Positions 52,641 through 61,634 of a DNA stretch of 64,000 nucleotides are shown here, piece after piece; positions within the stretch are counted from its first letter, which is position 1; every line of letters starts with the position of its first letter. The notes below the pieces were generated by a model that was not told where the DNA came from, ran no database searches, and worked only from the letters and a program-made list of their open reading frames with translations. Made by a program: the position numbers and the translations under genes. Source of the stretch: Clostridium acetobutylicum ATCC 824 (lineage in GTDB: Bacteria; Bacillota; Clostridia; Clostridiales; Clostridiaceae); NCBI RefSeq assembly GCF_000008765.1, contig NC_003030.1, positions 2,576,001 through 2,640,000 on the forward strand, given 5' to 3'.

Positions 52641-53282
52641 TTACTTAACAAAGCTTGCACCCATTTCATATGCTCTTTTACAATCTTCTGGAAAAACTTC
52701 TTCTCTTCTTTTCTTTTTTGCCTCAACATCAAACATAGAAGCTTCATACTTTGAGTAATCATCAAACTGATAGGTATCCGTGCTTAAAATATACTCTGAA
52801 GCTCCAAAAATCCTCTTAAGAGTAGCTTCATTACTCTCAAATAGCTTATTGTACCCTACACTATCCAAATAAGTCTCTGGAACATTCATAGTATATATAA
52901 AGCCTGTCTTTATTTTTCTATTAAAAAGAGAAGAATGATCTTTATCATATACTAAGTACTGAAATAATAAACGTTCCATAAAGGACCTCATTTCCCCAGT
53001 TACCATCCCAAAGTATATTGGTGATGCTAAAATAAACGCATCTGCCTTTTCTATTTTTTCAAGTATAGGTTTTAAATCATCCTTTAATGCACATTTTCCG
53101 TAGCTTCTACCTCCCTTTAATTTACAGGAAAAGCAACTAACACAGCCTTTGTAGTTATAGTCATAAAGATTTATAAGTTCAGTCTCAGCCCCCTGTGCTT
53201 TAGCACCATCAAGTGCACTTTTAAGCATTTCTATTGTATTTCCATTCTTTCTTGGGCTTCCATTAATTCCAATTATCATCAT
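52641..53282 (-). CDS. Flavodoxin-like NAD(P)H-dependent FMN reductase
   Basis: A 213-residue protein with the FMN-binding loop IGINGSPRKNGNT at the N-terminus, a cysteine pair YKGCVSCFSC (residues about 46-52), and ADAFILASPIYFGMVTGEMRSFMERLLF. This matches the WrbA/iron-sulfur-flavoprotein family, but only part of the typical Cys motif is present. It likely reduces quinones, flavins or iron. AGGAGG precedes two ATGs. Confidence 0.82.
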   Translation of the reverse strand: MMIIGINGSPRKNGNTIEMLKSALDGAKAQGAETELINLYDYNYKGCVSCFSCKLKGGRSYGKCALKDDLKPILEKIEKADAFILASPIYFGMVTGEMRSFMERLLFQYLVYDKDHSSLFNRKIKTGFIYTMNVPETYLDSVGYNKLFESNEATLKRIFGASEYILSTDTYQFDDYSKYEASMFDVEAKKKRREEVFPEDCKRAYEMGASFVK

Positions 53283-53485
53283 GTTAAAACCTCCTATATA
53301 TAAATATTATCATAATTATACTACTTTATCTTTTTAGCTTCTATTACAAGTCCCAAATTTTTATGGTGTTTTCATTGGCTATCTTCTCCTAATTGTTACT
53401 ATTATAATATAAATATAATAAAAACCTTTTAATATCTTAAACAAAAAGGTGTCCTTAACTTCTCTCGCTAAAGCCACCTCATATT

Positions 53486-54157
53486 TTAAATTATTTCTTT
53501 TATTTTTCTTTTATGCTTTTTATAAACTAGAAATGAAACTCCTAAAAAAGCTATAATTGAACTTAGCTGCCAAAGTGTTGGACCTGTAGTCACTGTTATT
53601 TGAGGACTATAATTTAGATAGCCTCCATAAACGTATGGGTTAGGATCGGCTTTTATTAAAAATTGCACCTGTTTACTAACACCATTAAGTCCAACTTGAG
53701 CTAATGGAATTCTAAATTCAACCGCATATCTATTATCAGATGCAGAATACGTACTTTCTATACTTGTCCCATTAAAACTGACATTTACAACGGGACTATA
53801 ATACCAGCTATAGTTTGTAGTAACATCAAATTGAGGATATTGATGATTTGTAAAACCTTTTGTGGCATTTAACATAATTACTGAGAAGTGCCAATAGGAT
53901 GAACTTGATGCATATGTTCTATCAACAAATAAATAAAGATAATCCTTTGATGAAACATATTTAACCTCTATATAGTTTACCCAATAAGTGGATGAGTCAT
54001 ACTCTGCATAAAACACACCAGGCATATTTCGCCAATCGTAGAAGCTGCCATCTAAAGTTATTCCTGTAGATTGATTACTAGCAGCAGCATACGCAGTAGA
54101 ACAGGATGAACATATTATAATAACTGAAAAGAATATTATAAGCAGCCTTTTCTTCAA
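53486..54157 (-). CDS. Firmicu-CTERM-type sorted surface protein
   Basis: A 223-residue exported protein starting at TTG after GGTGG. It has a signal peptide (KKRLLIIFFSVIIICSSCSTAYA), an ITLDGSFYDW opening and a beta-sandwich body (YIEVKYVSSKDYLYLFVDRTY, EFRIPLAQVGLNGVSKQVQFLIKAD) like CBM9/DOMON carbohydrate-binding folds. It ends in a tripartite tail: a short motif (TTGPTLWQ), a hydrophobic segment (LSSIIAFLGVSFLVY) and a basic cluster KKHKRK. That tail matches the Firmicu-CTERM pattern of exosortase substrates. It is the last gene of the exosortase operon, 32 bases after the glycosyltransferase. Confidence 0.78.
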   Translation of the reverse strand: MKKRLLIIFFSVIIICSSCSTAYAAASNQSTGITLDGSFYDWRNMPGVFYAEYDSSTYWVNYIEVKYVSSKDYLYLFVDRTYASSSSYWHFSVIMLNATKGFTNHQYPQFDVTTNYSWYYSPVVNVSFNGTSIESTYSASDNRYAVEFRIPLAQVGLNGVSKQVQFLIKADPNPYVYGGYLNYSPQITVTTGPTLWQLSSIIAFLGVSFLVYKKHKRKIKEII

Positions 54158-54188
54158 AATTCACACCACCAAATAAAAAATTATTACA

Positions 54189-54938
54189 TTATTTATATAC
54201 TCTAAGTAAAAGTAAACTTCTTTTTATGGTTTTTCCAACCTTCATTTTGCTTTCTCCACCCTTTAATTGATATTTTAAAACAAAAGGTACCTCTCCTATT
54301 TTAAAATTTTCCTTGCTTACCTTAACTATAAGCTCCATCATGCAAGCAAAACCTGTTTCCTTTACAATTCTCTTTCCATAAACTTTATGAAGCTTCTCAA
54401 GTACAGAAGTTTTATAAAGTCTGTAACCACAAGTATAATCTCTCACATTAGGTATACCAAGTCTTATGGTATAAAGTACTCTAGCACCAAAAGATAGGAA
54501 CTTTCTAAATAGTGATAATCCTTCTACCTTAGCCCCCCTTCTATATCTAGATGCAATTACACAATCTAATTTTTCCTCTTGAAGTTTATCTAACATGGAA
54601 AAAATATATTTAGGCTCATGGGTCATATCACCATCCATTAAACACATATACCCTTTTTGCTTTTGGCTTAAAACATAATTTATACCAGTATTTAAACCTT
54701 CTCCAAGTCCTTTATTAACACCATGATCTATCACCACAACATTGTCATTGTGCTTACTAAAGGCCTCGGCAACAGCTAAAGTATTGTCAGTACTTCCATC
54801 ATTAACAATGATAATTTCGAGCTTAATTCCTCTAGCTTCTAAATCCTTAAACTGAACATTCCACTCATTAATTAGTTTTCCTATGTTAGCTTCTTCATTA
54901 TAACTAGGAAGAACTACATATAAATTCTCTTTACCCAT
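54189..54938 (-). CDS. Polyprenyl-phosphate glycosyltransferase (DPM1-like)
   Basis: A 249-residue family-2 transferase. LYVVLPSYNEEANIGKLINEW opens the GT-A fold, with LEIIIVNDGSTDNT, HGVNKGLGEGLNTGI, and the metal-binding DGDMTHEPKYI. ASRYRRGAKVEG and TCGYRLYK are typical of dolichol-phosphate mannosyltransferases. It likely loads a sugar onto a polyprenyl phosphate, which the GtrA protein of the same operon could flip. It overlaps the preceding gene by 8 bases. Confidence 0.85.
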   Translation of the reverse strand: MGKENLYVVLPSYNEEANIGKLINEWNVQFKDLEARGIKLEIIIVNDGSTDNTLAVAEAFSKHNDNVVVIDHGVNKGLGEGLNTGINYVLSQKQKGYMCLMDGDMTHEPKYIFSMLDKLQEEKLDCVIASRYRRGAKVEGLSLFRKFLSFGARVLYTIRLGIPNVRDYTCGYRLYKTSVLEKLHKVYGKRIVKETGFACMMELIVKVSKENFKIGEVPFVLKYQLKGGESKMKVGKTIKRSLLLLRVYK

Positions 54939-56274
54939 TATTTATCCACCCCTTAATTCTGTAATATAAACTTAAATTTTTCTTAAGTCTTACATCCACA
55001 ATTTCCCTTTCCTGTGAAAAGGTTTTTGTATTCCAGGAGGCATTTTTTTCAACAGCATTTATTATCCCTGCTACTCTGATGAAAAAAACCACAAACCTAT
55101 ATATAGGTAGAAGTAATATAATGTACCAGTGTTTATTGACATAATCCTTAATTTGCTTCTTTTCCTTCAAAAACAACTTTGCAATAAAAAAATAAATTGT
55201 AGATGTTATGACATAAACTATATATAAAATAAGATTTGCACCAACCACCAATGTCAAAGGATAGTCCAAGAAAACTAAATACATCATTGCAAATATCCAT
55301 ATGAATCTAGGAAAAACTAAAGAATGATCTTTAATAATTGTAACTTTCAAAACATTTATAAATCTCTTTGTATTCTTGTTTGCAATTTCATTAAAAAGGG
55401 CTGAAACCTCCATTTGACCTCTTTGCCATCTTTGTCTTTGTATATAGAGCTTGTCTAAGTCATCTATTGGATCAACATAGAAAAACGCTTCTTCACAAAG
55501 TGCTATTTTTCCATCTAGAAGCTCTCTTATTTGAGATGTCATATGAGTATCTTCTCCGAGAGTTTCATTATTATAAAGCTGTGTTTTCATTATAATCTCT
55601 CTTCTATAGCAGGAAAAAGCTCCCGCTAAAGTAAACATCATATTTACTTGTGATTGAAAGCCTCTTCCAATTAAAAATGCTTCTATATACTCAAAAAGTT
55701 CACAGCGTTGGATTAATCTTAAATTTTTCAATTTTGTTTCTTCAATAAGCTCCGGATCAGTTAGAACCACACCAGTCATTGCGCAAATATCAGGATTAGT
55801 TTCAAACTTCTCAACAACCTTTAAAATAGCCTCTTTATCAAGAACACCATCAGAATCTATATTTATAATGTACTTTCCATTTGCCATATAAATCCCCTTA
55901 TTTAAAGCCTTTGCTTTCCCACTTGAAGAATCAAGCCACCACACCTTGAGTCTTGGATTTCTCTCTTGAAAGGAACAAAAAACATTGTACGCTTTATCTC
56001 TTTTGCCATTATTAATGAGCATCACTGATATTTTTTCAATTGGATAGGTTTGATTTATTACAGAATTAAGACAATTTTCCAAAGTGTTTTCTGAATTATA
56101 TATAGGAATAAGTATTGTAATATCAGGCAAATATCCTATATCAAGTTTTTTCTTTCTAAAATAGCTTACGGTTATGAATATTGCACCGATTACTCCACCG
56201 ATTATATCTACAATAAGAGGAATCACCAGCCAAATTCCCCAGAAAAGCAATTGTATAATAAGCTGCTGTTTCAT
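54931..56274 (-). CDS. Membrane glycosyltransferase, exosortase G-associated type
   Basis: A 447-residue protein. An N-terminal helix precedes a GT2 domain: LPDITILIPIYNSENTLENCLNS, WWLDSSSGKAKALNKGIYMANGKYIINIDSDGVLD (DxD), AFSCYRREI, ETLGEDTHMTSQIREL, and the processive-type QRQRW at about residue 265. Three or four membrane helices follow. It resembles the poly-sugar synthase type family found next to XrtG. It overlaps the exosortase gene by 4 bases (ATGA), so coupling is tight. Confidence 0.85.
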   Translation of the reverse strand: MKQQLIIQLLFWGIWLVIPLIVDIIGGVIGAIFITVSYFRKKKLDIGYLPDITILIPIYNSENTLENCLNSVINQTYPIEKISVMLINNGKRDKAYNVFCSFQERNPRLKVWWLDSSSGKAKALNKGIYMANGKYIINIDSDGVLDKEAILKVVEKFETNPDICAMTGVVLTDPELIEETKLKNLRLIQRCELFEYIEAFLIGRGFQSQVNMMFTLAGAFSCYRREIIMKTQLYNNETLGEDTHMTSQIRELLDGKIALCEEAFFYVDPIDDLDKLYIQRQRWQRGQMEVSALFNEIANKNTKRFINVLKVTIIKDHSLVFPRFIWIFAMMYLVFLDYPLTLVVGANLILYIVYVITSTIYFFIAKLFLKEKKQIKDYVNKHWYIILLLPIYRFVVFFIRVAGIINAVEKNASWNTKTFSQEREIVDVRLKKNLSLYYRIKGWINNG

Positions 56275-56855
56275 CTAATTTCCCCCACATTCTGATATTT
56301 AAGTTGAGTAGATGTAAAAACATAAAAGTAGAGTATAATCATAAACGCAAAGAATAAAATTTTAGATAAAAGCGTATGTGCTATATAATAAGAGCTAACT
56401 CCAAAAGTTTTAGTTATTACTATAATGAACAAAACCCTAATTATATTTGATAAAAAAATGTATATATCGCCGAAAATTATATAAAATACTCTACGAAACC
56501 TTGTTCCAAATGGAAAAAATAATATAAGTGATGTAAATACAAGCATTTCTATTACGCCTGAACATTCGTAATCAATAAATATTGATATAGCACCGCCTTT
56601 AGTTTCTAATGAAATAATTGAATTTTCTATAAATACTTGAAAATACCCAGTTAAATGTCCTATAGTATATAAAACCGTTGAAACACATCTGTTAAGAGAT
56701 ACCTCTAAAGGATTCATAAAAAACACCATACTTATAGTGAATATACCAAGACTCCCTGTTATAAACTCAAAAAAATCCATTTTTAAATTTTTGAACAGCA
56801 CTAAAATTGAAATCCATATTATTGTTACTATTATTAAGGAATCTAAGTTGCCCAT
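56271..56855 (-). CDS. xrtG: Exosortase family protein, XrtG type
   Basis: A 194-residue membrane protein with about six helices. The exosortase catalytic set is in place: Cys98 in DYECSGV, Arg140 in SNIIRVLFI and His160 in YYIAHTLLS. Exosortases are transpeptidase-like enzymes that cut near the C-terminal hydrophobic segment of exported proteins and attach the product to another molecule. Its ATG directly follows the stop of the PTPS-related gene. In this family (XrtG) the neighbours are a glycosyltransferase and PTPS-related proteins, as here. Confidence 0.88.
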   Translation of the reverse strand: MGNLDSLIIVTIIWISILVLFKNLKMDFFEFITGSLGIFTISMVFFMNPLEVSLNRCVSTVLYTIGHLTGYFQVFIENSIISLETKGGAISIFIDYECSGVIEMLVFTSLILFFPFGTRFRRVFYIIFGDIYIFLSNIIRVLFIIVITKTFGVSSYYIAHTLLSKILFFAFMIILYFYVFTSTQLKYQNVGEIR

Positions 56856-59324
56856 TTACTCATCTCCCTCTTCTAACATATCCTTGTTTTTTAACTTTAT
56901 ATATATTGATAACGCTGTTGTTAATGCTATGATAATAATAGAAATCACTATTCCTACTCCCATATGAGGATAAATTATTTTCACCTCAACTGATGATGAT
57001 TTTAAATGAATTAAATTGTTCTCAGAATTGTAATTTCCTTTAAGCTTCACAAAAGAATCCAATGCTGCTATTGGAACAATTTCCTTACTACTGCCCTTTA
57101 CCTTTATGTTATTATCTTTAATTTGAATTTTTACATCCTTTACTACTCTTTTTGGCAATTCATAACTCTTCATATCAAGAGCTTGCTCTAAAACTTTCAT
57201 CAACCCTTCATCCTTTGTCAAAAACACGAAATAAGGAATATTTAGTCCAATAAAGGTTAGATTCTTATTATCCTTGTTTCCTACATATTTGATTAATCTA
57301 TGATCAACCACAACATAATCTTTTCTGTTATTGACCCCATTTAAAAAGTTTGCATTCCAGCTTGGATAATCACTTGGAAACTTGGCTGTATTAAGCTTAT
57401 TTCCATTAAAATAAAGCTCATCAAATTTGTTTTTGATTACAATAGGCTGCCCCGTCACGTTTAGAAAACCCGAGTCTTCCATACCTGTTATATCAATCAA
57501 TACCTTTACTCCACTTCTTGAAAGCTTTAAAAACAATTCTTCAGCCTTATCTCTATCTCTGTACTTAAATCCTGCTAAATATACCGCTTTCTTATTTTTT
57601 AATTCACCATAGGTATAATCATCAAAATAAGGTTTTGTTCCAACCTCAAATTCAGGAAATAAGTAAGTTATATTTGAGGCATAACTTCCAATTGCTATAC
57701 CCTCATAATTTACCTCAGTTCCAAATGTGCCTTTAACTGGATACATATATATCATGGCATCATCATTCTCAGTATATTTAACATATCCAACTTTAGCTGC
57801 ATACTTATCTAATTCCTTATACTGACTTTTCTTAGTAATAAGTCTTTTCCTTATCACCAAAGTATCTGCCCCTACCTCTAAAGCTCTGTCGAACATAAGC
57901 CCAAAATAGTGATTTTCAAGAGCCGTATTTAACGTAACAATATTATTTGCTGTAGTAGCTCCCTGCCATGCCCATCCATAAACCTGCTGCTTAACTCCAT
58001 TAACCGAATTATAGGAGATGTAGTAGGTTGGAAAAGAGCCATACGTTGAATTATCTAAAACTCCAACTCTTTGCTTTGCAATAGAACACGCTATATCTAT
58101 TGTTTTTGCAATATCCCCAGGGTACGGTCTGTTGTAGCCCAAAATATAAAAAGAAGCACTAGAATCCACAACAAGGCTTATAAGTATAATAATAAGGATA
58201 CTTTTTCTAAGTTTTATCCATGTAATAAGACCTATAAATATCATCGCTATGGCAAAAGCAGTAAATCTTCTCATCCAAAAAAGCTGATTCATTGGCAGTT
58301 TCACTAAAAGAGGCAATGCACTTTTAGTAGTACCAACAAGTATAATTAAAGCTGCAACAAATGGCGCTATCTCATTTCTAGTTGCAAATAGTATTCCAAA
58401 CAATATTACAATTCCAAAGGATAAACCAAAGTAATACATCTCAATATCCTTAAACCTCAATAATGGATCTAAGGAAACCGTCAAAGGATACGTTAAACTT
58501 TGCATTACGTCCGAAACAGCTCCCTTATCTATGGACATTATTCCTCCCTTTAAAGCAGGATAAAGCCAAAAACTTGAACAGAGCATTCCCAAAAGAGCAT
58601 AAACTAAAGAAATAATGTTTTCATAATATCTTTTTTTTGATATTGCATAGGCTAGTCCTACTATAAAAAGTGCCATACCAACAATCGCAGAAATCATAGC
58701 ATGTGTTAAAGTCAAAATGCTCATGAGCATAGCTAATCTTAAATAGTCCCTTATTTTCTTTCCCATCATGGACTTATAATAATAGAAGAAAACCATTGGT
58801 GATATTGATATAACCGTTACAAATGGTATATTTCCCTCTGAAAATAACACTCTTAGATTATCCGGTATAAAAAACCATAAGATAGCCAGTACAATAGCTA
58901 TATTCTGTCTTCTAGTGTAATACCCCCAAAATAACCATCCCATGCCTCCAACCATAAATACAAGTTCAACAAAAACATCAAAAGTAGTTATCATATTATT
59001 AGTGAACATATTAATTACTGCTAAAATATAATATGGAAATGGAGCCCAATACCTATATGGCTGCACACCGTTATACCAATTTCTATCGTAGTTTAAAAAA
59101 AGCGTGCCCTTTTTTATACTGTCAAACAAAATATTGGCTTTATAAAGGTGCCCATACGTATCAGAACCCCATGGATACTGTCCGTTTCTATTTATAGCTA
59201 CTAATGTAATTAAGGAAAAAATAAATAGAATAATAAGATTTCTAACAAAAATCAACTTATCCTTTTTTAAATTCCTATGAGGTATCTTATCTGGATTTGT
59301 AATCTTTTCATTTACTTTATCCAT
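56856..59324 (-). CDS. PTPS-related large membrane protein of the exosortase operon
   Basis: An 822-residue protein starting at the ATG at 59324, with AGAGG 8 bases upstream. It has about 11 membrane helices in the first half (NLIILFIFSLITLVAI, DVFVELVFMVGGMGWLFWGY, TALGLAY-like and later FTAFAIAMIFIGLI). The large extracytoplasmic domain (residues about 400-790) carries the 6-pyruvoyl-tetrahydropterin synthase-related pattern (YVGNKDNKNLTFIGLNIPYFVF) and one C-terminal helix closes it. The topology suits a lipid-linked-sugar glycosyltransferase of the GT-C kind, but no catalytic motif is clear. Confidence 0.78.
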   Translation of the reverse strand: MDKVNEKITNPDKIPHRNLKKDKLIFVRNLIILFIFSLITLVAINRNGQYPWGSDTYGHLYKANILFDSIKKGTLFLNYDRNWYNGVQPYRYWAPFPYYILAVINMFTNNMITTFDVFVELVFMVGGMGWLFWGYYTRRQNIAIVLAILWFFIPDNLRVLFSEGNIPFVTVISISPMVFFYYYKSMMGKKIRDYLRLAMLMSILTLTHAMISAIVGMALFIVGLAYAISKKRYYENIISLVYALLGMLCSSFWLYPALKGGIMSIDKGAVSDVMQSLTYPLTVSLDPLLRFKDIEMYYFGLSFGIVILFGILFATRNEIAPFVAALIILVGTTKSALPLLVKLPMNQLFWMRRFTAFAIAMIFIGLITWIKLRKSILIIILISLVVDSSASFYILGYNRPYPGDIAKTIDIACSIAKQRVGVLDNSTYGSFPTYYISYNSVNGVKQQVYGWAWQGATTANNIVTLNTALENHYFGLMFDRALEVGADTLVIRKRLITKKSQYKELDKYAAKVGYVKYTENDDAMIYMYPVKGTFGTEVNYEGIAIGSYASNITYLFPEFEVGTKPYFDDYTYGELKNKKAVYLAGFKYRDRDKAEELFLKLSRSGVKVLIDITGMEDSGFLNVTGQPIVIKNKFDELYFNGNKLNTAKFPSDYPSWNANFLNGVNNRKDYVVVDHRLIKYVGNKDNKNLTFIGLNIPYFVFLTKDEGLMKVLEQALDMKSYELPKRVVKDVKIQIKDNNIKVKGSSKEIVPIAALDSFVKLKGNYNSENNLIHLKSSSVEVKIIYPHMGVGIVISIIIIALTTALSIYIKLKNKDMLEEGDE

Positions 59325-59338
59325 GTATTTCACCTCTA

Positions 59339-59695
59339 TTATTCTTCGATTACATATGTTCTTGTAGGATTCTCACTAATCTCCATAGAAATAAATTTCA
59401 TTTCCTTTTTACTAATAATATCTTTGATATATGGTATAAGTACTTTTCCTATACTTTCCATAGTGGGATTTATGTCTTTAAACTCCTCTTTTTCATTTAA
59501 AAAACTCCCCTCATAATTAGCCAAATATGCTTGAACTTCTTTTTCAACCTCTCCAAAACTTATGGTATAATCCTCTTTTGCTCCAACATTTATTAACAAT
59601 TCCCAAGTATGCGGATGTATATTAGAAGCTCTTCCATCAATAATTGCTACATGCCTTGCATTAAGATAAAACTTAAACTTATAACCTGTTCTCAT
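59339..59695 (-). CDS. QueD-like 6-pyruvoyl-tetrahydropterin synthase homologue
   Basis: A 118-residue protein starting at the ATG at 59695 after AGGGGG; a longer frame to the right has no site. The fold markers are YKFKFYLNARHVAIIDGRASNIHPHTWELLINV (the His set of the metal site) and SFGEVEKEVQAYLANYEGSFLNE, with MKFISMEISENPTRTYV at the end, the QueD/PTPS layout. The usual role is queuosine or pterin synthesis, but its place in this operon suggests a co-opted role. Confidence 0.75.
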   Translation of the reverse strand: MRTGYKFKFYLNARHVAIIDGRASNIHPHTWELLINVGAKEDYTISFGEVEKEVQAYLANYEGSFLNEKEEFKDINPTMESIGKVLIPYIKDIISKKEMKFISMEISENPTRTYVIEE

Positions 59696-59705
59696 TTTTT
59701 TCCCC

Positions 59706-60092
59706 CTAACCTCTTCTACCAAAAACCCCTTGTCTAATAAAATAAGTAATAAAAAAAGGTGTTGCCATAGATAAGCATTTTGAAATTGTAAAATATATAC
59801 CGAGCCGGTCATATGAAATCCAAAGCGTTAAATCTGATAAAAATATTCCGCTAATAAAAGTCATAACGTAAACAAAAAATGAACCCAGATTTCTGTCATT
59901 TTTAAATATATATTTAGAGCACAGAAAGTATTGCACTAAGAATCCAATGATTATGCCTGTATTGGAAGCTACCATATATGTCATTCCAGATAATCTATAA
60001 AGTAAATACGATATTATAAAATCTATAATGCTTACAAAACACGATACGAAAAAATACTTATAGATGTTTAAATTGAAAATTTTTGATACCAG
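59706..60092 (-). CDS. GtrA-family membrane protein, apparent CTG start
   Basis: A 128-residue protein with four helices: IYKYFFVSCFVSIIDFIISYLLY, MTYMVASNTGIIIGFLVQYFL, FFVYVMTFISGIFLSDLTLWI and CLSMATPFFITYFIRQGVF. This matches GtrA flippase-like proteins that move polyprenyl-linked sugars across the membrane. No ATG, GTG or TTG in frame has a site; the CTG at 60092 lies exactly 7 bases after AGGAGG and yields the standard GtrA length. It is the first gene of the exosortase operon. Confidence 0.82.
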   Translation of the reverse strand: MVSKIFNLNIYKYFFVSCFVSIIDFIISYLLYRLSGMTYMVASNTGIIIGFLVQYFLCSKYIFKNDRNLGSFFVYVMTFISGIFLSDLTLWISYDRLGIYFTISKCLSMATPFFITYFIRQGVFGRRG

Positions 60093-60561
60093 TGTAACAC
60101 CTCCTACACTAAAGGAATATGTTTCATATAATTGTATATAAACTCAATGTTGTATTATTCATGTCAAAAAAAGAATATTTTTGTCAAAGTAGTTATCGCC
60201 TCATATTCCATTTTCTTTATATTTATTTTCAATAAAAGGTGGTAATTTGTATAAACATAACTTATTTTGGTATTATATGTAGACAGCGTAAATATCAATT
60301 TAATAAATTTATAATTATATTTACTTTTTACTCATCATATTATTTCAACTATCTTAAAGAGCTACATTTAATTATTTAAATTCTACAAGCTATTAAGTTT
60401 TCTAAAAAACAAAACTGATAATATAGAAAATATTCTAAAGGTATCCTTAAAATAATCTTTTCACAAATACATTTTAGATAAAATAAAAGGTACTGCAAAC
60501 TAATTTTATTAATCTACAGCACCTTTATAAATAATATACCTGTATAGAATTTTAGAAATAT
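60093..60561. other. Promoter region of the exosortase operon
   Basis: This 469-base region is mostly AT-rich DNA. It holds AGGAGG at 60100-60105 for the GtrA gene, a TTGACA on the reverse strand near 60164, and the terminator of the flavoprotein gene (60486-60526). No gene seen. Confidence 0.45.
60486..60526 (-). terminator. Terminator of the flavoprotein gene
   Basis: The AAAGGTGCTG / CAGTACCTTT stem (one G-U pair) is followed by TTATTTTATC on the reverse strand. Confidence 0.8.
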
Positions 60562-61515
60562 TTACTTTTCTATTTTAATCGACGGAAATTCCAAATCCTT
60601 ATACTTGGCAAATTTCTCCTTGACAATTGATAAATTCTCCTCAGTATAGAACCCTCCTTGCGTATGTGCAATCTCTTTTCCATGGCAAGCTCTCCCATTA
60701 ATATCTGTTCTATCACGACACAAACCGTTCTCAGCAATAACAAACTTCCACTTTCCATCCTCTGTTTTTTGCAAATCTCCACCTGCTCCACACACTTGAC
60801 ACTCTATAGGAAAATAAAGTCCGTCCCATTGAGGCTCTCCCAAAATAAGTGCATTGGAATGACAATTAGGACACCATCCCATTTTCTCATCACCTAACCA
60901 TTTTCTGTCTTCAACCTTTGTATTTAAGGATTTCATTATATTTTCTCCGACTTGGTGAGCACGTTTAATTAAATTATTATTAAGTAAACATTGTTTTGGC
61001 GCAGGCACACGGGTTGCCAAGAGCATATCTACAATTTTAAAATCATTTGTAAAGCAAGTTGCCTGCATAGCCTCAAGCGCCATCGACTGCCAGGAACGTG
61101 TTGAACCTCCAACTGCAATTAATGCTCCAATTCTATCTCTATGCTCTACTTCACCTATTTCCTCTAGAAATGAAGATTCATAACTTAAATTTCTATGCAT
61201 GAACTTTAAAAATGTAGCTGTTGGCATTAAATCATATGTAGGTGCTGAAAATATAACTGCATCTTGATTTAACATAATATCCATTATAGTCTTCTTATCG
61301 TCTCTTCCATCCAAGCTGCATCCTACATATTTTCCTTTAGTCATAGCGTGTGTACAGGCTGTACACCCTGTACACTCTAATATATTGTAATCTCTCAAGT
61401 TGATCATCATTGCTTCTGCACCTTGATTTTTACATGCTAAAAGAGCTTCTTTCAATAAAATTTCGGAATTTGAATCCTTTCTTCCAGCTGTAACACCCAT
61501 TACTTTAAAACTCAT
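60562..61515 (-). CDS. Iron-sulfur-flavoprotein-like reductase with zinc ribbon
   Basis: A 317-residue protein starting at the ATG at 61515 after GAGGGAG. The FMN loop is VTAGRKDSNSEILL. A Cys cluster LECTGCTACTHA (C-x2-C-x2-C) plus a further Cys 11 residues on resembles the 4Fe-4S motif of archaeal-type iron-sulfur flavoproteins. The flavodoxin-like core is DAVIFSAPTYDLMPTATFLKF. The C-terminal 100 residues add a zinc ribbon (WCPNCHSNAL and ECQVCGAG), which is not usual for the family. It is likely a redox enzyme for quinones or oxygen products. Confidence 0.8.
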   Translation of the reverse strand: MSFKVMGVTAGRKDSNSEILLKEALLACKNQGAEAMMINLRDYNILECTGCTACTHAMTKGKYVGCSLDGRDDKKTIMDIMLNQDAVIFSAPTYDLMPTATFLKFMHRNLSYESSFLEEIGEVEHRDRIGALIAVGGSTRSWQSMALEAMQATCFTNDFKIVDMLLATRVPAPKQCLLNNNLIKRAHQVGENIMKSLNTKVEDRKWLGDEKMGWCPNCHSNALILGEPQWDGLYFPIECQVCGAGGDLQKTEDGKWKFVIAENGLCRDRTDINGRACHGKEIAHTQGGFYTEENLSIVKEKFAKYKDLEFPSIKIEK

Positions 61516-61634
61516 AGTTAAAACTCCCTCTTTAAATAATTCGCTCATAATTTACCATAAAAAACATAATATTTATTAAAAATAACTCAATATTTTTCCA
61601 AGCTCTTCTTGTTTAAAATTTCCTCACTAAAACA

